A DNA stretch of 40,282 nt, taken from assembly GCA_027315185.1 (NCBI GenBank), contig DAHUYO010000027.1, positions 1-40,282 of the forward strand. The letters run 5' to 3'. Positions 1 to 8,896 of this stretch are shown here, one piece after another; position 1 is the first letter of the stretch; every line of letters begins with the position of its first letter. This DNA is from Acidobacteriota bacterium. Lineage in GTDB: Bacteria > Acidobacteriota > Terriglobia > Terriglobales > SCQP01. Under the pieces are notes generated by a model. The model did no database searches. It saw only the letters and a list, made by a program, of their open reading frames with translations, and was not told the origin of the DNA. The position numbers and the translations under genes are program-made.

Positions 1-799
1 CGATGCCCACCACCAGCATCGCCGTGATCAGCCCGGCGCCGCCCACCAGGCTGCCGCCGCGTTCGGCCCACAGCAGGGGCACGAAGGCCGTGACGCCCAG
101 CAGCAGCATATTGCGCAGCCCGGAGTAGGCCAGCAGCCAAACCAGCGGCCGGCCCGCCGCGCGCAGGCCGCCGAGGGCGGAATGGGTATGGCTGCGGCGC
201 GGCTGCGGCGGCAGCCGCCACCACATCCAGCCCACCGTCGGAATCGCCGCCAGGGGCAGCACCCACAGCGCGTGCAGGCCCCAGGTCGCGACCACCAAGC
301 CGGCCAATAGCGGCCACAGCCCCCGGCCGATCTCTCCCCCCACCAGGAAGGCTGAGATCGCGCGCTCCCCGGAGCCGCTCGAAAGCCGGCGGACGGACGC
401 CAGGGCGGGGGGATGAAACAGCGAATTGGCCACGCCAATCAACACCAGCGCGGCCAGCAGCGAGCCCAGGCCCTGCGCCCAGCCCACCCAGGCCGCGCCC
501 AGCGCCGTTCCCGCCAAGCCCAGGACCGGCATGGCCCGCCCGCCCCAACAGTCCGACCAGGCGCCGCTCAGCGGCTGGAGCGCTTGGCCCACGATCAGCG
601 TTGCAAGAATGGCGCCGGCATAGGCGATCGGCAGCCCCAGAGCCGCCAACACCGCCGGCAGCACCCCCGGCAGGTAGTTGGCCGCGCCGTCGTTCAGAAA
701 ATGCGCCCATGCCAGCAGACCGATCAGCCGGCCCGCGTCCGGCCGATTGCCGGGCGGCTGGGGCGGCGCGGACGGGTGGGTCGAAGCCGTGACGGTCAC
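1..799 (-). CDS. MFS transporter, C-terminus beyond window
   Basis: Reading the minus strand from the GTG at 797-799 gives about 266 residues with no stop before the window edge, so the C-terminal part is missing. After a short Pro/Ala-rich N-terminus the protein has HFLNDGAANYLPGVLPAVL, followed by alternating hydrophobic spans and short Arg/Gly loops such as GAWSDCWGGRAMP, which corresponds to the conserved MFS loop between helices 2 and 3. The HFLND start and the later VGGEIGRGLWP segment resemble the fosmidomycin-resistance branch of the major facilitator superfamily. It should be an inner-membrane exporter, substrate unknown. The start is uncertain: a GGAAAG lies only two to three bases upstream of the GTG, and the frame stays open further upstream. 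It is divergent from dps. Confidence 0.8.
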   Translation of the reverse strand, partial: MTVTASTHPSAPPQPPGNRPDAGRLIGLLAWAHFLNDGAANYLPGVLPAVLAALGLPIAYAGAILATLIVGQALQPLSGAWSDCWGGRAMPVLGLAGTALGAAWVGWAQGLGSLLAALVLIGVANSLFHPPALASVRRLSSGSGERAISAFLVGGEIGRGLWPLLAGLVVATWGLHALWVLPLAAIPTVGWMWWRLPPQPRRSHTHSALGGLRAAGRPLVWLLAYSGLRNMLLLGVTAFVPLLWAERGGSLVGGAGLITAMLVVGI

Positions 800-965
800 G
801 TCTTTCCAGGCTACACGACCGCTGCCGCCGCCGGCCGCGCCGCTACTCTCCAAGCTAGGCCCGCCGCGAGGCGCGGGAGGCGCGCCGCAGCCGCGCCGAA
901 GTCCGCGGCCGGCCGTGCAGGACGCCGGGGGTGTAGGCTAAGGTAGGCACCTGAGGAGGCGCACC

Positions 966-1484
966 ATGGCTGAGAAGGCTACGTTGGCGGCGCAACGGCG
1001 TTCCCGCTTCGCGCCGCGGGTCGGCTTCACCCCGCAAGCCGTCAAGGAATTGTCCGCCGCCCTGAACGCGCTCTTGGCGGACACCTTCGCCCTGTACATC
1101 AAGACCAAGAACTTCCATTGGCACATGGGCGGACCGCATTTCCGCGACTATCATCTCCTGCTGGACGAGCAAGCGGAGCAGATTTTCGCCATCACCGATC
1201 CCATCGCCGAACGGGTGCGCAAGATCGGCGGCATTACCCTGCGTTCCGTGGGCGAAATCTCCCGCCTCAAGCGCATCGCCGACAATGACGCCGATTTCGT
1301 GGATCCCGGCGACATGCTGGCCGAGCTGCGCGAGGACAATGAAGCCCTGGCGGCCCGCATGTTGGAAGTGCATGGGCTCTGCGGCGCCCGCGATGACGTG
1401 GCCACGGCCAGCCTGCTGGAAGGCTGGATAGATGAAGCCCAGCGCCGCGCTTGGTTCCTCGCCGAAACCGGCAAAAGGCCCTAA
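966..1484 (+). CDS. dps: Dps ferritin-like DNA-protection protein
   Basis: This 172-residue protein has the length and core of the Dps family, dodecameric mini-ferritins that oxidise and store iron with peroxide and protect DNA in starvation and oxidative stress. The motif KTKNFHWHMGGPHF is the Dps signature. The ferroxidase ligands are visible at H51 and H63 (helix A) and D67, with D78 and E82 in the next helix. The basic N-terminus (about residues 1-20, rich in Lys and Arg) could bind DNA, as in E. coli Dps. The ATG is preceded by AGGAGG at 954-959, a strong ribosome-binding site that fixes the start. The MlaF-like ATPase starts 42 bases downstream on the same strand and may be co-transcribed. 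Confidence 0.95.
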   Translation: MAEKATLAAQRRSRFAPRVGFTPQAVKELSAALNALLADTFALYIKTKNFHWHMGGPHFRDYHLLLDEQAEQIFAITDPIAERVRKIGGITLRSVGEISRLKRIADNDADFVDPGDMLAELREDNEALAARMLEVHGLCGARDDVATASLLEGWIDEAQRRAWFLAETGKRP

Positions 1485-1526
1485 CCCGTCCGCGCCCGTC
1501 CTTTCCGCCGCTGATACACTGCCTGC

Positions 1527-2303
1527 ATGGCGGCAGCCGCGACAGGAGCGTTTTTCGCCTTCGAGGGGGTTTCCAAGGCGTTCGACGGGAATCCTGTGCT
1601 CGACGGCGTCAACTTCGACGTCCGCCCCGGCGAAACCGTCTGCATCATGGGCCGCAGCGGCGTCGGCAAATCGGTCAGCCTGCGCCTGCTGATGGGCTTC
1701 CTCAAGGCGGATTCGGGCCGCGTCATCGCCGCCGGCGAAGACATCACCGGCTGGACCGAACCGCAGCTTCACGAACTGCATAAAAAGGTCACGCTGGTGT
1801 TCCAGTCCGGCGCGCTATTCGACTCGCTGACCGTCGGCGACAACGTCGCGTTTCCGCTCCGCGAGCAGAATCACCACTCCGAGCAGGAGACGGCCGAGGT
1901 GGTGGACCGGTTGCTGGAAATGCTGGAAATCAGCCGCTTTCGCGATGAGTTTCCCGCCTCCCTCTCGACCGGCATGAAGCGCGCCGTGGCCATCGCCCGC
2001 GCCCTGGCGGCGCGGCCGCAGGCCATTTTGTACGATGAGCCGACCACCATGGTGGATCCGATGATGGTGCACGTCATCGCCGACCTGATGCGCAAGGTGC
2101 GTGAGCAGGTGAAGCTGACCAGCGTGGTCGTGACCCACGACACGCGCCTGGCGCGGCAAATCGGCGACCGGCTGGTGTTTCTGCACGATGGCCGGGCCCG
2201 GTTCTTCGGCACCATCGCCGAGATGGAGGCCAGCCAGGACCCGGTGCTGCGGTCCTTTTTGCAACAAGACGAAGGCAGCCTGCTGCAGCCGCTGCGGCGC
2301 TGA
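1527..2303 (+). CDS. ABC transporter ATPase, MlaF/Ttg2A-like
   Basis: This 258-residue ATPase has Walker A GRSGVGKS at 42-49, a Q-loop glutamine at 93, a signature LSTGM at 146-150 (Ser-Thr-Gly in place of Ser-Gly-Gly), Walker B ILYDE at 167-171 and an H-loop His at 204. Together, DEPTTMVDP after Walker B and the Met-rich signature suggest the MlaF/Ttg2A/Mkl branch, which powers phospholipid or sterol transport with an MlaE permease and an MlaD-type substrate-binding protein. Neither partner is in the window, so it is an orphan subunit here. It lies 42 bases after dps and converges on the rhomboid gene with only five bases between their stops. The exact transport role is inferred from family only. 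Confidence 0.88.
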   Translation: MAAAATGAFFAFEGVSKAFDGNPVLDGVNFDVRPGETVCIMGRSGVGKSVSLRLLMGFLKADSGRVIAAGEDITGWTEPQLHELHKKVTLVFQSGALFDSLTVGDNVAFPLREQNHHSEQETAEVVDRLLEMLEISRFRDEFPASLSTGMKRAVAIARALAARPQAILYDEPTTMVDPMMVHVIADLMRKVREQVKLTSVVVTHDTRLARQIGDRLVFLHDGRARFFGTIAEMEASQDPVLRSFLQQDEGSLLQPLRR

Positions 2304-2308
2304 CGCGT

Positions 2309-3232
2309 TTACGTTAGCGGCGTCCGGATCATCAGGAAGAAGCTGCCCAGCGTGATGACGATCGCCGCCAGCTGAATGCCGCGCCATAGGCTCACGCTGG
2401 CGGCGGTCAATGGCGGCCGGTCGGAGATCACGCGGCCCAGCGCCGCGCCGCTCAGCAAGCCGCCCAGGTGCGCCGCCAGGCTGATCTCCCCGAACCCCAG
2501 GGCGGGCCCGGCGACGGTGAACAGCAGGGCGAAGATCGCCCAGGACCAGCCCTGGGAACGCACCTGCCGCGACATGCCGTCGTGCCGGCCCCATCCGTAG
2601 GTGATCATCAGCCCCAGCAGCCCGAATAGCGCTCCCGACGCCCCCAGGACCGCGGTGTTCGCCGCGCTGGCGACGATGTTGCCAATGAAGCCGGCGGCCA
2701 GGTAGATGCTGAGGAACTTGGCCGGCCCATACAGCGATTCGCAGGTCGGGCCCAGATAGTACAGCGCCAGCATGTTGAAGCCGATGTGCATCCAGCCGGC
2801 GTGCAAAAACATCGCCGTCACCCAGCGCCAATACTGACCGCTCGCCAGCATGAGCGGCATCGGCAGGCTCAGTCCCAGACGCACGATGGCGGTGTTGCCC
2901 ACCGGCTGTAGCAAGGACCCCGTGTGGCTCAGCAGCATTTCCACGGCGAACATGAGCAGATTGCCGAGCAGAAGCAGGCTGGTCACCGGCGCGGTTTGGG
3001 GCAGGAAGCGCGACAGCAGACGGCCGGCGGGGCCGGTGCCCAACACCCGCAGCCGCTGGCCGCAATACGGGCATTGCCGGTCGCGGCGGTCCACCAAGGC
3101 GCGGCAGGAGGGGCACATCTTCTGCTCCACGAACACCCCCCGCGCCGATTCCCGCGCCGATTCCCGGGTGCGAAACCAGCGATTCTTCCATCGGTTCCAG
3201 CGGAACCGCATCCGGGGCGTGATCAGGTCCAT
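2309..3232 (-). CDS. Zinc-ribbon rhomboid intramembrane serine protease
   Basis: The 307-residue protein begins with a basic stretch, then a four-cysteine zinc ribbon (C40, C43, C54, C57; CPSC and CPYC) and six or seven hydrophobic spans of a rhomboid fold. Rhomboid hallmarks are present: HIGFN (H149, N153), the nucleophile S199 in GASGALFG, and the general-base H255 in AAHLGG. Rhomboids cut transmembrane helices inside the membrane. The zinc ribbon would face the cytoplasm. The ATG at 3230-3232 has a GGAG upstream. The cyclophilin gene lies 28 bases upstream on the same strand, suggesting a two-gene operon for protein quality control, but the substrate is unknown. Confidence 0.92.
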   Translation of the reverse strand: MDLITPRMRFRWNRWKNRWFRTRESARESARGVFVEQKMCPSCRALVDRRDRQCPYCGQRLRVLGTGPAGRLLSRFLPQTAPVTSLLLLGNLLMFAVEMLLSHTGSLLQPVGNTAIVRLGLSLPMPLMLASGQYWRWVTAMFLHAGWMHIGFNMLALYYLGPTCESLYGPAKFLSIYLAAGFIGNIVASAANTAVLGASGALFGLLGLMITYGWGRHDGMSRQVRSQGWSWAIFALLFTVAGPALGFGEISLAAHLGGLLSGAALGRVISDRPPLTAASVSLWRGIQLAAIVITLGSFFLMIRTPLT

Positions 3233-3260
3233 GAGAATGACTCCGCGCCAGCCGGCGGGC

Positions 3261-3788
3261 TTAGGCCACCGTTTCGATGGTCAGCTTTTCGATCGTCACC
3301 GGTTGCTTCGGCCGGTCCTGCCGGTCGCGCGGCGCCTCGGAGATCCGTTTCACCACATCCAAACCTTCCACCACCTGCCCAAACACCGTGTGCCGATTGT
3401 CCAGCCACGGGGTCGGCGCGACGGTGACGAAAAACTGCGAACCGTTGGTGTTGGGCCCCGCGTTGGCCATGGACAGCATGCCCGCCTCGCCGTGCCGCAG
3501 GTCGGGGTGAAACTCATCCTGGAACTGGTATCCCGGCCCGCCGGTGCCCGTACCCAAGGGATCGCCGCCCTGGATCATGAAGTCGGGAATCACGCGATGG
3601 AATTGCAATCCATCGTAGAAGGGCCGGCGGGCTTTCTGCCGCGTCTTGGGATCCACGAACTCTTTCTGGCCGCTGGCTAGGCCGGTGAAATTCGCGACGG
3701 TTTCCGGCGCTTGCTCCGGAAACAAGCGCGCCACGAATGCGCCATGGTTAGTTTGAAAACGGGCGTAAAGCCCCGGCTTGAGCGGCAT
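3261..3788 (-). CDS. Cyclophilin-type peptidyl-prolyl isomerase
   Basis: This 175-residue protein is a complete single-domain cyclophilin. The catalytic block [15 protein letters not shown] supplies the active-site Arg and Phe, and NTNGSQFF and LDNRHTVFG are the other family blocks. It catalyses cis-trans isomerisation of prolyl bonds during folding. There is no signal peptide, so it is probably cytoplasmic. A GGAGG sits six bases before the ATG at 3786-3788. An insert KTRQKARR between the second strand and the active-site block is typical of some bacterial cyclophilins. It is followed by the rhomboid gene after 28 bases, so the two are likely co-transcribed. Confidence 0.95.
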   Translation of the reverse strand: MPLKPGLYARFQTNHGAFVARLFPEQAPETVANFTGLASGQKEFVDPKTRQKARRPFYDGLQFHRVIPDFMIQGGDPLGTGTGGPGYQFQDEFHPDLRHGEAGMLSMANAGPNTNGSQFFVTVAPTPWLDNRHTVFGQVVEGLDVVKRISEAPRDRQDRPKQPVTIEKLTIETVA

Positions 3789-3933
3789 GTTCAGCCTCCA
3801 AAAATCCTCGCTTCAGTTTAGCAAGCGGGCCTGCCCCCGGCGGCCGGGGTGGCCCCGAGCGTGAGTCCGTGGGCGCCGTCCGCCCTGGTCCCTGGGGTGG
3901 TTCCTTCGCCGGCGCGCGGCGATGCGCCGCAGC

Positions 3934-5040
3934 CTACTGCGCCCATTCGATCACGGCTTTGATTTCGTCGTCGGGATGCTGGGAAAATCCGGTCGCGAAG
4001 TCCTGCGCGGCATAGCGATGAGTGATCAGCTTGGCTACGTGTCCGGGCCAGCGCAATTCCGCCGACAGCATATCGTCCACCCCAAGCTGAAAATGATCGC
4101 GCGCGGCGTTGACGCTGCCCGCGATCGCCTGGTTGCCCAGCACCAGTCCGCGCACCAGCGCCGCGCCATTCAGCTCGATGGGACGGTCCCCGTCGGGTAA
4201 TCCGGTGAGCACCATCACCCCATTCGCGCCCAGGGCATCGAGCAAATTGAACGACAGCGAGGCGATGCCCGCCGCTTCGATGATCACGTCCATGCTCCGC
4301 CGCAAGGAGGCGATCTTGTCCGGGGGAATCTCCTGCCCGTTGATATATTGCCCGCCGATGGCCAGCAGCCACTGCGGCCGCGCCGACGCCTCGGGAACGA
4401 TGTCGAGGCCGTATACCGCGGCGCCGCGCACCCGCAGCGCCAGGGCGGCCAACAGGCCGATGGGTCCCAAGCCGGCCACCAGGCAGGGCCGCCCAAACCA
4501 CCAATCCGGGGCGGCCGAGGCCTGCGGCAGGCGGCCGGCTTGAATGCGGCCCGCCTCGTCAATCGCCTTTTCCGCCACCGACATCGGCTCGGCCAGCACG
4601 CCGATGTCGGCGAGTTCCGGCGCCAGGCGGACCAAATATTGTTCCGGGTCCACCACGTATTCGGTTTGGTAGCCGTCCATGCCCCAAATGCCGCGCTCCT
4701 GATATTTGCCCGTCAGGCACATGTCGGGGCGGTTCATGGCGCAGGGCAGGCATTCGCCGCAGACGCGCCGCACGGTGAACACCGCCAGGTCGCCCGGCTT
4801 GGCGCGGGTGACCTGGTCGCCCACTTTTTCCACCCGGCCCAGCATCTCATGGCCGATCACCAGATCCTTTTGCCCGTCCGGCGCCTTCGACCGGCCGCCA
4901 AGGATCTCCTCCCGGTCAGTGCCGCAGATGCCGACGCGGAGCACCCGCAGCAACACTTGGTTGGCGGCGGTTATGGTGGGCTGCGTCCGGTCCACCCAAT
5001 GGGGCTGGCCGGCGCCGGGCTGGATTGCGATTGCTTTCAT
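3934..5040 (-). CDS. Zinc-dependent glucose 1-dehydrogenase-like protein (MDR family)
   Basis: This 368-residue medium-chain dehydrogenase/reductase has catalytic-zinc residues C39 (CGTD), H64-E65 (GHEM) and E151, four structural-zinc cysteines (C94, C97, C100, C108) and a nucleotide-binding GLGPIG at 190-195. The early CGTDREEILGG and the EPMSVAEKAI segment resemble the Sulfolobus/Thermoplasma-type glucose dehydrogenase subfamily, which oxidises glucose or other aldoses to the lactone with NAD(P)+. A sugar substrate is therefore likely but not shown. AGGA lies about eight bases before the ATG at 5038-5040. The gene stands alone, divergent from the hybrid kinase; the 145 bases between it and the cyclophilin gene hold nothing I can identify. 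Confidence 0.85.
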   Translation of the reverse strand: MKAIAIQPGAGQPHWVDRTQPTITAANQVLLRVLRVGICGTDREEILGGRSKAPDGQKDLVIGHEMLGRVEKVGDQVTRAKPGDLAVFTVRRVCGECLPCAMNRPDMCLTGKYQERGIWGMDGYQTEYVVDPEQYLVRLAPELADIGVLAEPMSVAEKAIDEAGRIQAGRLPQASAAPDWWFGRPCLVAGLGPIGLLAALALRVRGAAVYGLDIVPEASARPQWLLAIGGQYINGQEIPPDKIASLRRSMDVIIEAAGIASLSFNLLDALGANGVMVLTGLPDGDRPIELNGAALVRGLVLGNQAIAGSVNAARDHFQLGVDDMLSAELRWPGHVAKLITHRYAAQDFATGFSQHPDDEIKAVIEWAQ

Positions 5041-5156
5041 ACACTTATCCTAGTGCCCCCAGCCGCCGGGGACAAACTCCGGCGGCGGAATGAGGAAACT
5101 CTCATGGTGGGTTCCTGCCTGGATACCTGAACCAGATCGGCCAGTTGTGCGCTTCC

Positions 5157-5185
5157 TTGCAACTTTGCTACTGTCTTCCTACCGT
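5157..5185 (+). promoter_or_regulatory. Possible sigma-70 promoter of the hybrid kinase
   Basis: TTGCAA (5157-5162) and TACCGT (5180-5185) are separated by exactly 17 bases in the gap between the divergent glucose dehydrogenase and kinase genes. Matches to the -35 and -10 consensus are partial. The leader to the ATG at 5198 would be very short, so this is a weak call. Confidence 0.25.
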
Positions 5186-5197
5186 TGTGCGTCGGGT

Positions 5198-7549
5198 ATG
5201 AGTGAGAGGATCGAACGTGGCCGCCTGGCTCCAGGTGTAGGTCTGCCGGGCGCGGTGATTGACGCCGAATTGCGCCTGCAATCGGCGGACGCGGCGTTTT
5301 GCCGTTTGTTGGGCCTGAATGCCGCCGAGATCCTCGGGCGCGGCGTCGAGGAACTAGGCCGGGGCCGATGGGATGGCACGGGCCTGCGTTCCGCGCTGGC
5401 GCCGTTAGCCATGGGGCCGCCCGTCTCCGACACGCCGCCGTTGGACCTGCGCTTGGAACCGATGCTGCTCGGCGTCGGCATCCCTGCTTTGTGGCTGCAG
5501 GCGCAGCGCGAAGACGCCGCCGTGGGTATGAGCATCCGCCTGTGGATTCGGAGTCCCGTCGAGCCCGCCGGCGCGGCGCCCGACGCGGTCGGAGCCGCCG
5601 CCGCCGCATCGCCGGCGCTTCCAAGCGCCTCTGCTGGCACGGGTCCGGCCCCGGAAATGCTGGGGCGGGAAAGCTACCTATTGCAGTTGCTGATGCAGGC
5701 GGTCCCGGACTCCATCTTTATCAAGGATCGGCAACTCCGCTTCGTCCAGGCCAACCACGCCTTGGGACGCAAGCTGGGGCTCAGCGATTCCCGCCAGGCG
5801 CTGGGCAAGACTGACTCGGACTTTTTCACGCCCGAACTCGCCGAGGCGTTTCGCGCGCGTGACGAGCGCGTCCTGACTGAGGGAGAGGCGATCGTCAACT
5901 GGGAGCAGCGCGAAGTCTGGCGGGACGGGAGGGCCACCTGGGCGCTGGTCACCGAACTGCCGCTCCGCGGCGCGGACGGGGAGATTGCCGGCCTGCTCGG
6001 CATTGTGCGCGACATTAGCGACCGCCGCCAGGCGCAGGAGGCGTTGCTGGCCTCCGAGCGCATGTACCGGTCGCTGTTCGAGCGCAGTCTCTGCGGCGTC
6101 TTCCTGAGCACGCCGCAGGGGCGGCTGTTGGACGTCAACGATGCCTTTACCGCCATGCTGGGCTACGATTCCCGCGCCGAATTATTGGCCCACCCGGCGG
6201 TGGATTTATACTTCGGTCCCGCGGATCGCGCGTTGCACGTGGAGCAGCTGCGGCGCCAAGGTTCGGTGACGAATTTCGAGGTGCGCTTCCGCCGCAAGGA
6301 CGGCAGCGAAATCTGGGTCTTGGAAAACACCGGCCTCATCCGCGACGAGCGCGGCGAGGAGTTGCTGCAAGGCACGGTGATTGACATCACCGAGCGGCGG
6401 CAATTGGAGGCGCGGCTGCGGGAAAGCATGAAGATGGAAGCCGTGGGCAAGTTGGCCGGCGGCGTGGCCCACGACTTCAACAACCTCCTGACGGTCATCA
6501 GCGGCCAATGCGAAATGCTGGCCATGCAAGCCGAGCCGGCGGCGCGGCAACAGGAACGCCTGGAGGCGATCAGCGCCGCCGCCCAGCGCGCCGCGGGCCT
6601 TACGCGGCAACTGCTGGCCTTTGGACGGCAGTTGCCGGTGAGTTTGGAGCCGGTGGACCTGAACGCCTGCGTGCGCTCCTGTTGGCCGCTGCTGCGCAGC
6701 GTGATGGGGGAAGGGGTGGAGATCCAGCTGGACCTGTCGCCCGGACTCGATTGGGTGCAGGGCGACCGCCGGGAAATCGAGCAAGCCCTCGTGCACCTCG
6801 CGGGCAACGCGCGTTCCGCCATGCCGGAGGGCGGCTCCCTGCGCGTGTCCACCTTCAACCGCGAGCTGGCCTCCGCGCAGCGCGAGGGCGCGCGCGCATT
6901 GGCGCCCGGCCGCTATGCGGTCGTGGCCCTCGCCGACAGCGGCGTGGGCATGGCGCCCGAGGTGCAGGCCCGCATCTTCGAGCCGTTTTACACCACGCAA
7001 GAGGTGGGGCGGGGTTCCGGCCTGGGGCTGGCGGGCATTCTGGGCATGGCGCAGTTGAGCGGCGGCGACCTGCGGGTGCGCAGCGCGCCGGGGCAGGGGG
7101 CGACGTTTGAGATTTGGCTGCCCGCGCGTTCCGCGCCGGAGGCGGTGGCCACGGCCCGCCCGACGGTGCTGTGCCTCCAGCCCGACGCCAACCTGCGCGC
7201 CGCGCTGCGCGCGGCGTTGGAGCAGGGTGGCTACACGGTGCTGGAAGCGGCTACGCCGGAGCAGGCGCTGGAGCAGGCCCGGGTGAATCCCCTCCCGATC
7301 CATCTGCTGTTCGTCGAACCCGGCGGCGCCAATGGCGAAGGCTGGAAGCTTTGCCGGCAGATGCGCGGCTTGCGGCCGGAAATCCGCTTTCTGGCCATTA
7401 CCGCCTTTGCCGAGCGCCTGGCCGCGGCGCAGACCGCCTCCGAGCTGGGCGCCCACTTGCTGCTGAAGCCGTTTACTCCGGATGGGGTGGTGGACCGGGT
7501 GCGGGAGATCCTCGGCGCCGCGCCGGCCCTCCACTCCGCGCGGCTATAG
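5198..7549 (+). CDS. Soluble PAS-PAS-PAS hybrid histidine kinase with degenerate receiver
   Basis: Counting from the ATG at 5198, this 783-residue protein has no membrane span. A PAS-like segment covers about 14-118, an Ala/Pro linker follows, and two clear PAS domains lie at about 158-275 and 282-405. The kinase core has the phospho-His H425 in GGVAHDFNNLL, an N-box around HLAGNARSAMPEGG, G1 DSGVGMAPE and an F-box IFEPFYTT with GSGLGLAG. A receiver-like domain ends the protein (about 660-780) and keeps the Lys of LLLKPF (K757), but no Asp stands at the phosphoacceptor site; the nearest acid is E707. It would sense a cytoplasmic signal. An earlier in-frame ATG at 5090 adds 36 residues that look unlike the family. 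No partner regulator is adjacent. It converges on kch with 13 bases between stops. Confidence 0.88.
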   Translation: MSERIERGRLAPGVGLPGAVIDAELRLQSADAAFCRLLGLNAAEILGRGVEELGRGRWDGTGLRSALAPLAMGPPVSDTPPLDLRLEPMLLGVGIPALWLQAQREDAAVGMSIRLWIRSPVEPAGAAPDAVGAAAAASPALPSASAGTGPAPEMLGRESYLLQLLMQAVPDSIFIKDRQLRFVQANHALGRKLGLSDSRQALGKTDSDFFTPELAEAFRARDERVLTEGEAIVNWEQREVWRDGRATWALVTELPLRGADGEIAGLLGIVRDISDRRQAQEALLASERMYRSLFERSLCGVFLSTPQGRLLDVNDAFTAMLGYDSRAELLAHPAVDLYFGPADRALHVEQLRRQGSVTNFEVRFRRKDGSEIWVLENTGLIRDERGEELLQGTVIDITERRQLEARLRESMKMEAVGKLAGGVAHDFNNLLTVISGQCEMLAMQAEPAARQQERLEAISAAAQRAAGLTRQLLAFGRQLPVSLEPVDLNACVRSCWPLLRSVMGEGVEIQLDLSPGLDWVQGDRREIEQALVHLAGNARSAMPEGGSLRVSTFNRELASAQREGARALAPGRYAVVALADSGVGMAPEVQARIFEPFYTTQEVGRGSGLGLAGILGMAQLSGGDLRVRSAPGQGATFEIWLPARSAPEAVATARPTVLCLQPDANLRAALRAALEQGGYTVLEAATPEQALEQARVNPLPIHLLFVEPGGANGEGWKLCRQMRGLRPEIRFLAITAFAERLAAAQTASELGAHLLLKPFTPDGVVDRVREILGAAPALHSARL

Positions 7550-7562
7550 GCTGCCGTCCGCG

Positions 7563-8819
7563 CTAGCTGGCGCCCGCCTTGGCGCCGCCAAACTTCAACA
7601 GGCGGTCGAGGACGAAATCGCTGCTCACCGTTTCTCCGCTGAGCGCCATGGCCAGGATTTCGCCTCCCAGCACCTGCGGCGCCAGCATGATGTCCGGCTG
7701 CACGCGCCGCACCCGGTCCATGTTCTTGCCATCGTTGATCGCCGCCACGGTTTTCACCTGGCCGCCCAGTTCCTTGACCGCCAGCACGATGAAGGCGTTT
7801 TCGGAATCGTCGGCCCGCATCGCCAGCACGGCGCGGGCTTGCGGCGCTCCGGCGCGCTGCAAAACCTCCAGATTATTGGCGTCGCCGACGACGATGTCGG
7901 CGCCCTCGAAGTCGCCCGGGGCGGGGGGCTGGGCGAAGATCAGCGTCACCGGCTTTTGGCGCTTTTGCAGCTCCCGGTAGGTGTTGTAGGCCAGCGAGGT
8001 GTTGCCGATGATGATGAAGTGGTCTTTGCGGTTCATATGCTTCTCCTCGCTGACAATGCGTTGCAGGCTGCCGCTGATCAGCGGGGCGACGATCGCCGTC
8101 AGTGACGTGGCGAAGACGGTGATGCCCAGAATGATGATGGACACCGTGAACAGCCGGGCATGCGGTGTCACCGGCACGATATCCCCGTAGCCCACCGTGG
8201 ACATGGTGACCACGGCATAATACAGCGCGGTGGAAAGGCGGTGAATCGGCGGGTGGAACTCGCGCCCCAGGTACAGCGCGCCGAAGACCGCGTAGATGAC
8301 CAGCAGCAGGCTGCTGGCCAGCGCGAAGAGCGTGCCGGCGGCCAGGCTGCTTTTGTTGAAGGCGCGATGGAAGACCAGCAGCGCGACCAGCAGCGTCACG
8401 TCCCAGCCCAGGGCCGTGGAGTAGAGCGAGCGGCTGAAATGGAAGGCGAAGGCGGCGGTCAGCACCATCAGGCTGAGCGCCACGATCCAACTGAAGCGCG
8501 AGCGCAGCAGCAGCCCGATCGAGGTCAGCAGCATCGCCAGCCCCAGCACCACGATCGGCAGGCCGCTCTGCGCCAGTCCGGGAATGCCCATCCCGCGGAT
8601 GGTGTGCACCGCCAGTTGCGCGTGCAGCAGTTCGCGCGCCCCGGGCAGGCCCGCCAGCAGTAAGCTCAGCCCGACGAGGGCGACGCCAATGCCCAGGGGA
8701 ATGTGCGGGAACCAGTGCGAGGTGTCCACGGCCCGCCGCACCCAGTCCCAGGCCTTGCGCCACGGCGCGTCCTTGCCGGGAAGGAGATGGAATTGATGCT
8801 GTGGCGATTCCGAGGGCAT
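7563..8819 (-). CDS. kch: Kch-type potassium channel with RCK/TrkA-N domain
   Basis: The protein aligns by eye with E. coli Kch along its whole length, including SIGLLLRSRFSWIVALSL, AAGTLFA, STVGYGDIVPV (selectivity filter TVGYGD), GITVFATSLTAI and the cytosolic part beginning MNRKDHFIIIGN. It has about six membrane spans followed by a TrkA-N/RCK Rossmann domain (about residues 250-400) that would gate K+ flux. The E. coli protein has 417 residues; this one has 418 from the ATG at 8817-8819, or 426 from a GTG at 8841-8843. The ATG lacks a clear ribosome-binding site, so the start is open. As in E. coli Kch, a methionine (of HMNRKDHF) lies at the start of the RCK domain, where an internal start could make a free RCK subunit. 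It is divergent from the rhodanese gene. Confidence 0.93.
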   Translation of the reverse strand: MPSESPQHQFHLLPGKDAPWRKAWDWVRRAVDTSHWFPHIPLGIGVALVGLSLLLAGLPGARELLHAQLAVHTIRGMGIPGLAQSGLPIVVLGLAMLLTSIGLLLRSRFSWIVALSLMVLTAAFAFHFSRSLYSTALGWDVTLLVALLVFHRAFNKSSLAAGTLFALASSLLLVIYAVFGALYLGREFHPPIHRLSTALYYAVVTMSTVGYGDIVPVTPHARLFTVSIIILGITVFATSLTAIVAPLISGSLQRIVSEEKHMNRKDHFIIIGNTSLAYNTYRELQKRQKPVTLIFAQPPAPGDFEGADIVVGDANNLEVLQRAGAPQARAVLAMRADDSENAFIVLAVKELGGQVKTVAAINDGKNMDRVRRVQPDIMLAPQVLGGEILAMALSGETVSSDFVLDRLLKFGGAKAGAS

Positions 8820-8896
8820 GGTGACTGGTTCAGGATAAAGCACCGCCTGCCGGAATTTGCCTCGGCAATGCGGCCCGCCTGGTGCATGATCGGTAC

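Noticed and set aside
1815..3191. A 458-residue open frame over the ABC ATPase and rhomboid genes
   Set aside because: It is antisense to the ATPase and out of frame with the rhomboid; composition is Arg/Ala-rich shadow sequence.
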